DNA from: Solirubrobacterales bacterium
GTDB taxonomy: Bacteria; Actinomycetota; Thermoleophilia; Solirubrobacterales; Solirubrobacteraceae
Assembly: GCA_003157595.1 (NCBI GenBank)
Contig: PMKB01000306.1
Span: forward strand, 1 to 11,523
Length of the DNA stretch: 11,523 nucleotides
Direction of reading: 5' to 3'
Shown one piece after another: positions 1 through 5,453 of this stretch. The notes under the pieces are model-generated. The model was given only the letters and a program-made list of their open reading frames with translations. It was not told the origin of the DNA and did not search any database. The translations under genes and the position numbers were made by a program. Numbering within the stretch: position 1 is the stretch's first letter; every line of letters starts with the position of its first letter.

Positions 1-842
1 CCTCGTTCGAGTTCGCCGCCACGCCGATCCCGGCGCTCGCGCTGTTCACGCTGGAGTACCCGTGGGCCGCCGCGGCCGATCTGCTCGGCGCCTGGGCGCA
101 GTGGATCGCCGGCGCGCCCGACGAGCTGTGGTCCAACTGCCTGCTGCTGAGCGCCGGGACGAGCGGGCTGATCGCGCGCGTGACCGGCGTCTACGTCGGC
201 GAGGTCGGGCCGCTGTCGGCTCTGGTGGCCCAGTTGCGCGGCGCCGTCGGTGCCGCGCCGACCACCGACTTCATCGGCGCCGACACCTACCTGCACGCGA
301 TGCTCGTCGAGGCCGGCTGCGCCGACATCACCCTCGCCCAGTGCCAGCTGAGCGCTCCGGGCTCCGCCGGGACGCTGGCGCGCGCGGCGTTCGCAGCCAA
401 GTCGGCGTACTTCTCGGCGCCGCCGTCGCCACAGGCGCTCGCTGCGATCACCGCCGCGGTGGCGAGCTTCCAGACCGAGCTGCCCGGGCTCGGCGGCGGC
501 CTCGCCTTCGACGCCTACGGCGGCGCGATCAACGCGGTCGCCCCCGACGCCACGGCGTTCGTGCACCGCGATGCGCTCTGCCAGCTGCAGCTGAGCGGCT
601 CGTGGGGCGCCGGCGCCTCGAGCGAGCTGACCGCGGCGGTCGCGGACTGGCTCGCCGAGACCGCCGCCGCGATCGCCCCCTACACCAACGGCCAGTCCTA
701 CCAGAACTACATCGACCCGACACTCGCCGACTGGCAGCAGGCCTACTACGGCTCCAATTTGCCGCGACTGGCGCAGATCAAGCGCGCCTACGACCCCGAC
801 GACGTCTTCAGCTTCGCCCAGTCGGTCCCGCTGCCGGCGTAG
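1..842 (+). CDS. FAD-linked oxidase with BBE C-terminus (5' partial)
   Basis: The reading frame is open from base 3 to the TAG at 840-842, giving 279 residues without a start, so the N-terminal FAD-binding (PCMH-type) half lies outside the window. The C-terminus carries the berberine-bridge enzyme signature: NYIDP at about residue 236, then W...AYYG, then RLAQIKRAYDPDDVF just before the end. In this family the N-terminal half binds FAD, often covalently, and the BBE segment helps close the flavin and substrate pocket. An upstream stretch with PDELWSNC and GVYVGEVG also fits actinobacterial members, which are often secreted oxidases of sugars, alcohols or phenolic compounds. The substrate cannot be read from this part, and the missing N-terminus hides any Tat signal and the flavin-linking His/Cys. 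The next gene starts 91 bp downstream on the same strand. Confidence 0.88.
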   Translation, partial: SFEFAATPIPALALFTLEYPWAAAADLLGAWAQWIAGAPDELWSNCLLLSAGTSGLIARVTGVYVGEVGPLSALVAQLRGAVGAAPTTDFIGADTYLHAMLVEAGCADITLAQCQLSAPGSAGTLARAAFAAKSAYFSAPPSPQALAAITAAVASFQTELPGLGGGLAFDAYGGAINAVAPDATAFVHRDALCQLQLSGSWGAGASSELTAAVADWLAETAAAIAPYTNGQSYQNYIDPTLADWQQAYYGSNLPRLAQIKRAYDPDDVFSFAQSVPLPA

Positions 843-845
843 CGC

Positions 846-863
846 CGTGCGCCGGCCGGCACG
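846..863 (+). terminator. Possible hairpin after the oxidase gene
   Basis: Three bases after the oxidase stop codon, CGTGC (846-850) and GCACG (859-863) can form a 5-bp stem around a GC-rich 8-base interior, gccggccg, which can pair further. There is no T-tract, so this is at best a weak or factor-assisted terminator. The call rests only on position and pairing. Confidence 0.3.
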
Positions 864-904
864 CCCGCGGCAAATCCTCGCGCGGCCCAGGCGGGCACTC
901 ATAC

Positions 905-925
905 GCCGTCTGCAACGGCTAGCGT
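905..925 (+). promoter_or_regulatory. Predicted MarR gene promoter with inverted repeat
   Basis: TAGCGT at 920-925 lies 8 nt before the GTG at 934 and fits an actinobacterial -10 box (TANNNT) for a leaderless transcript. Directly abutting it upstream is a perfect inverted repeat, GCCGT-ctgca-ACGGC (905-919), in the -35/-10 spacer. That is where a self-repressing MarR protein would be expected to bind. No convincing -35 hexamer is visible. Confidence 0.45.
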
Positions 926-933
926 CAGGGCCC

Positions 934-1398
934 GTGAGCGATGTTCACCCGGAGCCGTCGCTGATCTATGTCGTCGGGCGCGTCGGCCAGGGCGTGCGGC
1001 GAGAGCTGCAGACGTGCCTGGCGCTGGCGCTGAGCGTCCCCGACGTCACGACGCTCTCGGTCCTGCGCGGCCGGACCGGCCTGTCCAACGCCCAGCTGGC
1101 GCGCCGCGCGCTGATCACGCCGCAGTCGATGCTCGAGGTGCTCGCCTCGCTCGAGCGGCGCGGCTTCGTAGTCAGGCGCGCCGATGCCGCGAACGCGCGG
1201 ATCATGCGCGCCGAGCTGCCCGCGTCCGGCCGGCGCACGCTGGTCCGCGCCGACGCCGTGATCGCCCAGCTCGAGGACGAGCTGCTCGCCGGCATCTCGC
1301 CCGAGCGGCGCGAGCAGCTGCGCAACGCCCTGCGCTCGGCGATGGGCGAGCTTTCCGCGCGCGTCAGAGCGCGAGCAGCCGCGCGGCGTTCTGCTTGA
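934..1398 (+). CDS. MarR-family winged-helix transcriptional regulator
   Basis: This 154-residue protein has the size and layout of a MarR dimer. Helical dimerisation segments lie at about residues 8-35 and 100-150. Between them is a winged helix-turn-helix: the recognition region is about 50-76 (SNAQLARRALITPQSMLEVL) and the wing is about 77-95 with an Arg-rich tip (RRGFVVRR). The frame is open back to 847, but I chose the GTG at 934: residues encoded before it are Arg-rich and unlike the family, and a TANNNT box sits 8 nt upstream. MarR proteins usually repress their own gene or a neighbouring catabolic or efflux operon, and release DNA on binding a small ligand, sometimes an aromatic acyl-CoA. 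Its 3' end overlaps the convergent amidohydrolase gene by 35 nt. The ligand and targets are unknown; control of the adjacent CoA-pathway operon is inference. Confidence 0.85.
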   Translation: MSDVHPEPSLIYVVGRVGQGVRRELQTCLALALSVPDVTTLSVLRGRTGLSNAQLARRALITPQSMLEVLASLERRGFVVRRADAANARIMRAELPASGRRTLVRADAVIAQLEDELLAGISPERREQLRNALRSAMGELSARVRARAAARRSA

Positions 1399-2236
1399 GC
1401 ACGAGCGGACGGACCTCGTCGCGGATCGCCAGCTGCTCGAAGTCGGCGAGCCAGCGGTCCGGGGTGATCAGCGGGAAGTCCGAGCCGAACAGCATCTTCT
1501 CGCGCAGCAGCGTGTTGGTGTAGCGGACCAGGATCTCGGGGAAGTACTTCGGCGACCAGCCCGAGAGGTCGATGTAGACGTTCGGCTTGTGCGTCGCCAC
1601 CGCCAGCGCCTCCTCCTGCCAGGGAAACGACGGATGGGCGAGGATGATGTTCAGGGCGGGGAAGTCGGCGGCGACATCGTCGACCGCCATCGGGTTGGAG
1701 TACTTCAGCCGCACGCCGCCGCCGCCCGGCATGCCGGCGCCGATGCCGGTCTGGCCGGTGTGGAAGAGCGCGATCTTGCCGGCCGCGGCGATGACCTCAT
1801 AGAGCGGGTAGTACGCGCGGTCGTTCGGCCAGAAGGCCTGTGTGTTGGGGTGGAACTTGAAGCCGCGCAGCGCGGGGTGCTCGGCGATCAGCCGTCGCGC
1901 CTCGCGCACGCCGAGCTTGCCCTTGTGGGGGTCGATGCTGGCGAACGGGATCAGCACGTCGGAGTTGGCGGCGGCGACCTCGAGCACCTCGTCGTTGGAG
2001 ATCCGCGCACGACCCATCCCGGCCTCGTCGTCGACGGTGAAGACGACGGCCAGCATCGAATGCTCGCGGTAGTAGTCGGCGACCTCCTGTGTCGTCGGCT
2101 GCGGCGGTGAGCCGCCGAAGTAGCGCGCCGCCGCGTCGAGCAGCTCACCCGTGACCGGGTCCTGCGGCGCGTGCGCGGAGCGCTCGGCGTGCGTATGCAC
2201 GTCGATTGCGACGACGGCGTCGAGGTCGAAGCTCAC
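1364..2236 (-). CDS. Amidohydrolase_2 family metal-dependent hydrolase/decarboxylase
   Basis: The 290-residue protein is a TIM-barrel amidohydrolase of the ACMSD-like type (amidohydrolase_2). The metal-site residues are visible: HTH (His14, His16) after strand 1, FHTGQTG (His159), ILAHPSFPW (His201) and LFGSDFP (Asp253). Family members hydrolyse or decarboxylate carboxylated or keto substrates; some cleave aromatic beta-ketoacyl-CoA. The frame stays open upstream to 2587, but that part overlaps the SDR gene and has no family similarity. The GTG at 2236 is preferred because it gives VSFDLDAVVAIDVHTH and overlaps the SDR stop as GTGA, a typical translational-coupling arrangement. It is the last gene of the MaoC-SDR-amidohydrolase operon and overlaps the convergent MarR gene by 35 nt. 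The exact reaction is not established by sequence. Confidence 0.88.
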   Translation of the reverse strand: MSFDLDAVVAIDVHTHAERSAHAPQDPVTGELLDAAARYFGGSPPQPTTQEVADYYREHSMLAVVFTVDDEAGMGRARISNDEVLEVAAANSDVLIPFASIDPHKGKLGVREARRLIAEHPALRGFKFHPNTQAFWPNDRAYYPLYEVIAAAGKIALFHTGQTGIGAGMPGGGGVRLKYSNPMAVDDVAADFPALNIILAHPSFPWQEEALAVATHKPNVYIDLSGWSPKYFPEILVRYTNTLLREKMLFGSDFPLITPDRWLADFEQLAIRDEVRPLVLKQNAARLLAL

Positions 2237-3159
2237 GGCGCGTCCAGGTCCAGCGGCGCGAACTCGATGCCATAGCTCTGCTGCGCCGGCGCGAACGCCT
2301 GCGTCCAGCGCTCCGCGATCTGCTCGGCGCTCCAGCCTCCCTCGCGCAGCTCGAAAGCGATCTCCGCAGGGTGCGACCAGAGGCTGAGGCGGTCGCCGCC
2401 GATCCCGACGCACTGGCCGGTGATCGCGGCGGCGGCCGCCGAGGCCAGGAACACGACAAGACCGGCGCAGTCCTGCGGGAAACCGACGGCGTGCTCCTGG
2501 CGAACGGCCCGCGGGAGGCCCTCGCCGCGCGCCACCCGCTCCACCAGCGGCGCATACGCGGGAATGCTTGCGGTCATCGCGGTCCACGCCGTCGGCACGA
2601 TCGCGTTGACGGTGATCGCGTCGCGTGCCAGCTCCATCGCCCAGGTGCGTGCGAAGGCGGCGATCCCGGCCTTCGCCGCGGCGTAGTTGGTCTGCCCGAA
2701 GTTGCCGCGCTGCCCGGCCGGCGAGCCGACGACGATGATCCGCCCGCCCTCGCCCTGCTCGCGCATCGTGACCGCCGCCGCGCGCGCACAGGTGAACGTG
2801 CCGCGCAGGTGCGTGTTGATGACGAGGTCGAAGTCCTCATCGCTCATCTTCCACAGCACCCTGTCGCGCAGCACCCCCGCGTTGGTGCACATCACATCGA
2901 GGCGCCCGAATTCCGAGCGCGCGAGCCCGACCAGTGCCTCGGCGACCTCGGTCTCGCCGACGGCCGCGATCTCCGCGACGGCCCGCCCGCCGGCGTCGGC
3001 GATCGTCTGCACCGTCGCTCTCGCGCCGTCCTCGTCGAGGTCGTTGACCACGACCGCGGCGCCGGCCGCGGCGAGCGCGATCGCGTACGCCCGCCCGAGG
3101 CCGCGCCCGCTGCCGGTCACGACGGCCACGCGGCCGTCCAGGCCGAGCGCCGCGCTCAC
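2233..3159 (-). CDS. SDR oxidoreductase, (3R)-hydroxyacyl-CoA dehydrogenase-like
   Basis: This 308-residue short-chain dehydrogenase has a Rossmann cofactor motif TGSGRGLG (residues 15-22), an acidic pair after strand 2 (NDLD, 39-42) that favours NAD over NADP, NAG at 93-95, Asn115, Ser146 and Tyr159-x3-Lys163 as the catalytic set. The opening (GRVAVVTGSGRGLGRAYA, then VVVNDLD) resembles the dehydrogenase part of peroxisomal multifunctional enzyme type 2 (HSD17B4). The tail of about 60 residues (GGDRLSLWSHP) is longer than in classical SDRs. Expected role: oxidation of a 3-hydroxyacyl-CoA, or a related secondary alcohol, made by the hydratase encoded just upstream. The GTG at 3159 is chosen because the frame further upstream (to 3387) is Arg-rich and overlaps the hydratase gene. 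The stop overlaps the amidohydrolase start. Substrate chain and stereochemistry are inferred. Confidence 0.88.
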   Translation of the reverse strand: MSAALGLDGRVAVVTGSGRGLGRAYAIALAAAGAAVVVNDLDEDGARATVQTIADAGGRAVAEIAAVGETEVAEALVGLARSEFGRLDVMCTNAGVLRDRVLWKMSDEDFDLVINTHLRGTFTCARAAAVTMREQGEGGRIIVVGSPAGQRGNFGQTNYAAAKAGIAAFARTWAMELARDAITVNAIVPTAWTAMTASIPAYAPLVERVARGEGLPRAVRQEHAVGFPQDCAGLVVFLASAAAAAITGQCVGIGGDRLSLWSHPAEIAFELREGGWSAEQIAERWTQAFAPAQQSYGIEFAPLDLDAP

Positions 3160-3236
3160 GCGCCGTCCACGCCGCCGGCGCGCGGTCCGGGCCGTGCACC
3201 GCCCGTGTCGGGGGACTGGCCGCGCGCCGCGCTCAT
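3156..3236 (-). CDS. Possible 26-codon ORF bridging hydratase and SDR genes
   Basis: An ATG at 3236 overlaps the hydratase TGA as ATGA. The frame stays open for 26 codons and ends in a TGA that overlaps the SDR GTG start as GTGA. The predicted peptide begins MSAARGQSPDTGG and is rich in Gly, Ala, Arg and Pro, with no recognisable domain. It fills the only gap in this operon exactly, so it may be translated to carry ribosomes from the hydratase to the SDR start. It may equally be chance, since open frames of this size are frequent in GC-rich DNA. No Shine-Dalgarno sequence is evident. Confidence 0.25.
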   Translation of the reverse strand: MSAARGQSPDTGGARPGPRAGGVDGA

Positions 3237-3709
3237 GCGTAGAACCGCAGCAGGCACTCGGCGGCGAGCGCCGGCTTGAGCTGGCCTTCCACCTCGACGC
3301 TCGCCGCCAGCTTGACCTGCGCGCCGCCATCGATCGGCGTGACCGCGTCGATCGTGGCGGTGGCGCGAAAGCGCGAGCCGACGGCAAGCGGCGCGGGGAA
3401 GCGGACCCGATCGAGCCCGTAGTTGATGCTCAGCGCCGCATCGCTCACGCTCAGTCGCTGGGTGAGCGGCGCGAGCAGCGAAAGCGTCAGGAAGCCGTGG
3501 GCGATCGTGCCGCCGAAAGGCGTCTCACGTGCGCGCTCAACGTCGACGTGGATGAAGTTGTGGTCGCCCGTCAACTCGGCAAAGGCGTCCACCTGATCCT
3601 GCGTCATCTGACTCCACTCGGAGTGTCCGAGCGACGTGCCGACGAGCGCGGGCAGGCCCGCGAGGTCGGTCAACGTGCGCTGCCCGGTCGGCTGTCCTGC
3701 GGCGTCCAT
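3233..3709 (-). CDS. MaoC-like (R)-specific enoyl-CoA hydratase, Rv0130 type
   Basis: The 158-residue single hot-dog-fold protein carries the hydratase-2 motif: FAELTGDHNFIHVD with Asp49 and His54 at the catalytic spacing of five, followed by FGGTIAHGFLTLSLL. Later segments (LSINYGLDRVRFPAP, then VGSRFRA) closely recall the mycobacterial enoyl-CoA hydratase Rv0130 (HtdZ). Expected reaction: reversible addition of water to a trans-2-enoyl-CoA giving the (3R)-hydroxyacyl-CoA, in the cytosol as a dimer. There are two possible ATG starts. The second, at 3709, is preferred over 3721 because GGAGG sits 5 nt before it. It is the first gene of the operon, followed by the SDR that would oxidise its product and then the amidohydrolase. 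Whether the natural substrate is a fatty, steroid or aromatic acyl-CoA cannot be told. Confidence 0.9.
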   Translation of the reverse strand: MDAAGQPTGQRTLTDLAGLPALVGTSLGHSEWSQMTQDQVDAFAELTGDHNFIHVDVERARETPFGGTIAHGFLTLSLLAPLTQRLSVSDAALSINYGLDRVRFPAPLAVGSRFRATATIDAVTPIDGGAQVKLAASVEVEGQLKPALAAECLLRFYA

Positions 3710-3714
3710 CCCGG

Positions 3715-3719
3715 CCTCC
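3715..3719 (-). promoter_or_regulatory. Shine-Dalgarno GGAGG setting the hydratase start
   Basis: On the minus strand GGAGG is followed by five bases (CCGGG) and the ATG at 3709. The alternative ATG at 3721 lies immediately upstream of this site and would place the ribosome-binding sequence inside the coding region, so 3709 is the likelier start. It is the clearest such sequence in the window; most other genes here lack one. Confidence 0.6.
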
Positions 3720-3751
3720 ATTCTGTCACCGGCGCCCGCCGGCGTGAGTCT

Positions 3752-3760
3752 TTCATATCA
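3752..3760 (-). promoter_or_regulatory. Candidate extended -10 promoter of the MaoC operon
   Basis: Read on the minus strand, positions 3760 to 3752 give TGATATGAA, an extended -10 (TGN-TATGAA) within the only AT-richer patch (about 3748-3775) of the divergent intergenic region. No -35 hexamer is seen at 17 bp, which an extended -10 can tolerate. Transcription would begin near 3745, leaving a leader of about 36 nt that contains the GGAGG site. Confidence 0.4.
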
Positions 3761-3832
3761 GGCTTCCGAATAGAGGAGTGGCGACGCGGCGCGGCCCGCA
3801 CGGCGCACGGCGCACGGCTTCGACCGGCCCGC

Positions 3833-3838
3833 TACGTT
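3833..3838 (+). promoter_or_regulatory. -10 box TACGTT for a leaderless secreted-protein mRNA
   Basis: TACGTT lies 8 nt before the ATG at 3847, and no Shine-Dalgarno sequence is present. The spacing would put the transcription start at or within a base or two of the ATG. This also supports 3847 over the in-frame upstream GTG at 3778. Confidence 0.5.
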
Positions 3839-3846
3839 TCCCCGCG

Positions 3847-5244
3847 ATGCGGGTGGCACACCTCGCGGCGATCACGGTCGCGCTCACACTGCTCGCCGCC
3901 TCGAGCGGTCACGCAGCGACCTGGAGCGCTCCGGCGACGCTGCAGACCTGCGCCCCCGCGAGTGACCCGAAGGTCGTCTTCCCGTTCAGCTGGCCCTCGA
4001 CGCGCAGCGGTCGCGGAGCGATCCTCTGGCTCGGCGGCGCGCCGGGCTGCGCCGGCGGCGCTGGCGGCGCCGGCTCGGGGGCGACGCTCGACTCGGCGAC
4101 GCTGCACACCGACGATCAGCCGAGCATCCCGCGCACGGTGGTTTCCGGCCATCAGCTGCTCGGGCCGCTGGAGAGCGCGAGCACCACGGACGGTCAGCTT
4201 GTCGCCGTCGTCGGCGACAGCGCGAGCGCGGCCGGCGGCCATCCCGGAGCGCTCTTGGCGGAGGGTCACGCCGGTGGCTCGCTGCCCATCCTCGCCCCGC
4301 TAGGCGGACCGGATGCGCCGGTCGCGACCGCCGATGGCTACATCGGCGACGCGGACATCGTCACGACGGCGACGGCGCTCGGCGGCGGCCAGCTGATCGA
4401 GCTGCGCGAGCAGCGCCACTTCAACCATTCGTTCGGCCGGCCGGTCACGCTCGCCGAGGGCTTTGCTCCGATCACCGCCGTTGCGGTCGCCATGGACTTC
4501 CGCGGCGATTCGCTCGTCCTGTGGGCGCAGGGTGGCGAGGTCCACGCCCAGCGGGTCACCAACCTCCGGCGCGTCTATCCGCCTGCGGTGCTCGGACCGG
4601 CCGGCTACGCACCGGCGCTCGCGGCGGTGCTCAGCGACAACAACCATGCCTTCGTGATGTGGACCGACGAGCCGCCGCCGGGCGCCGCGGGCGAAGCTCG
4701 CATCTACCTCGAGCACTCGGGCGACGAGGTTGCGTTCGGGGCCGCTCCGCAACTGCTCGCCGCGTTCGCCGAGCCGGCCAGGCAGCGCCTGACCCCCGGC
4801 GCGATCGCGCTCGTGCGCGTGACCCCCTCGGAGGGGGTGCTGGCCGCATGGACGCTCGTGCAGGGCGGCAACTACGTCGTGCAGGCGGCCGGGCTGACCG
4901 CCTCGCAGGTTCTGCCGAGGGCCACGATCTCGGAGCCGGACGCCGACCTGCGGCTCGCGGCGCTCGCGACCGGTCCCGACAACGACTTCGTCGCCGTGCT
5001 CGAGAGCGCGCCCCGCAGGGCCGGCGGCTTCAACGCCTCCCAGCAGGCGATCCTCGCTGCGCGCAGCGTGCCGGGCGGCCCGGGCGGCGTTGCCTTCGAG
5101 GCTCCCACCCAGCTCGCGCCCCCGGGATCCAACAGTGCCCCATCGGTCGCGATCGACCCCGACAGCGACCGCGCCGTGGTGGCCTGGCAGACGATGGCCG
5201 GCGGCCTGCCCGCGGTCGCCTACGCGGTACGCGACGGGGCGTAG
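3847..5244 (+). CDS. Secreted protein with propeller-like repeats, function unknown
   Basis: The product has 465 residues. It begins with a Sec-type signal peptide: MR, then a hydrophobic core AAITVALTLLAASS and a GHAA cleavage region near residue 23. The ATG at 3847 is chosen because the 23 codons before it (from GTG 3778) are Arg-rich and would bury the signal. Mature Cys35 and Cys68 flank a hydrophobic strand and may form a disulfide; residues 67-79 are Gly/Ala-rich. From about residue 207, degenerate repeats of 48-62 residues follow the pattern small-V-A-hydrophobic, Asp/Gly turn, V-x-x-W, then Q/x-V-x-A. They lie at about 207-236, 254-288, 316-346, 369-387 and 430-462, for example AVAMDFRGDSLVLWA and SVAIDPDSDRAVVAWQ. 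This suggests a beta-propeller or sialidase-like fold, but no catalytic set is recognisable. It is probably exported and free or surface-bound, with no sortase motif or C-terminal membrane anchor. Confidence 0.82.
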   Translation: MRVAHLAAITVALTLLAASSGHAATWSAPATLQTCAPASDPKVVFPFSWPSTRSGRGAILWLGGAPGCAGGAGGAGSGATLDSATLHTDDQPSIPRTVVSGHQLLGPLESASTTDGQLVAVVGDSASAAGGHPGALLAEGHAGGSLPILAPLGGPDAPVATADGYIGDADIVTTATALGGGQLIELREQRHFNHSFGRPVTLAEGFAPITAVAVAMDFRGDSLVLWAQGGEVHAQRVTNLRRVYPPAVLGPAGYAPALAAVLSDNNHAFVMWTDEPPPGAAGEARIYLEHSGDEVAFGAAPQLLAAFAEPARQRLTPGAIALVRVTPSEGVLAAWTLVQGGNYVVQAAGLTASQVLPRATISEPDADLRLAALATGPDNDFVAVLESAPRRAGGFNASQQAILAARSVPGGPGGVAFEAPTQLAPPGSNSAPSVAIDPDSDRAVVAWQTMAGGLPAVAYAVRDGA

Positions 5245-5298
5245 GGAGCGGTCTGGGGCGTAGGGAGCGGTCCGGGGCGTAGGGAGCGGTCTGGGGCG
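5236..5298. repeat. 19-bp tandem repeat, three full copies plus a partial
   Basis: GGGGCGTAGGGAGCGGTCT occurs at 5236-5254, 5255-5273 (last base C) and 5274-5292, followed by a partial copy GGGGCG at 5293-5298. Copies differ at one position (T/C/T). The first copy contains the stop codon (TAG 5242-5244) of the secreted-protein gene. Since 19 is not a multiple of three, the copies fall in different frames and are not a protein repeat. The unit is not palindromic. Confidence 0.92.
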
Positions 5299-5453
5299 CC
5301 GGCGCGGCGAAAGGTGTCAGCAAGGACAAGGGGCGCGCCATCGCGTGCGACCTTCGCGGGCAACACCGCACAGGAGGCCGCGACCGCGACCACGCGCGTG
5401 GTCACCTTCGTGCTGCAGCGCGCGCGGACCGGACCGGACCGGGGCCGGGCCGG
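5245..5453. other. Convergent intergenic region with repeat and palindrome
   Basis: This 209-bp gap separates the secreted-protein gene (+) from the rhomboid-like gene (-), whose 3' ends face each other. It holds most of the 19-bp tandem repeat, a 16-bp perfect palindrome at 5388-5403 and a short run of ccgga units near 5430-5440. A minus-strand frame from GTG 5405 to 5220 (61 codons) crosses the repeats, but its end is dictated by them and it has no recognisable domain. I see no convincing gene here. Both mRNAs must terminate in or near this stretch. Confidence 0.6.
5388..5403. repeat. Perfect 16-bp palindrome GACCACGCGCGTGGTC
   Basis: The sequence reads identically on both strands. As RNA it could form a 6-bp stem with a GCGC loop on either transcript, so it may help terminate the two convergent genes, although no T-tract follows. 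It could also be a protein-binding site. It lies 51 bp beyond the stop codon of the rhomboid-like gene. Confidence 0.55.

Noticed and set aside
62..922. Open frame overlapping the oxidase gene in another frame
   Set aside because: The translation is almost entirely Arg/Ala/Gly-rich, whereas the other frame shows a clear BBE C-terminus ending at 842.
2237..2587. N-terminal extension of the amidohydrolase (to 407 residues)
   Set aside because: This stretch is the out-of-frame 3' part of the SDR gene. The family N-terminus (metal-binding HTH) begins shortly after the GTG at 2236, which overlaps the SDR stop.
3160..3387. N-terminal extension of the SDR (to 384 residues)
   Set aside because: It overlaps the hydratase gene and is Arg/Ser-rich. 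SDRs normally begin 5-15 residues before the TGxxxGxG motif, which fits the GTG at 3159.
2687..4303. 538-codon open frame on the plus strand
   Set aside because: It runs antisense to the SDR and hydratase genes and then out of frame through the secreted-protein gene. Its composition (Arg/Ser/Pro-rich) is that of a shadow frame.
5236..5298. CRISPR-like array
   Set aside because: The 19-bp copies are directly adjacent with no spacers, only about three exist, and no cas gene is nearby.
5220..5405. 61-codon minus-strand ORF from GTG 5405
   Set aside because: It begins inside the palindrome and its last third is made of the 19-bp repeat read in shifting frames. There is no domain and no ribosome-binding site. 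A decayed gene remnant cannot be excluded.
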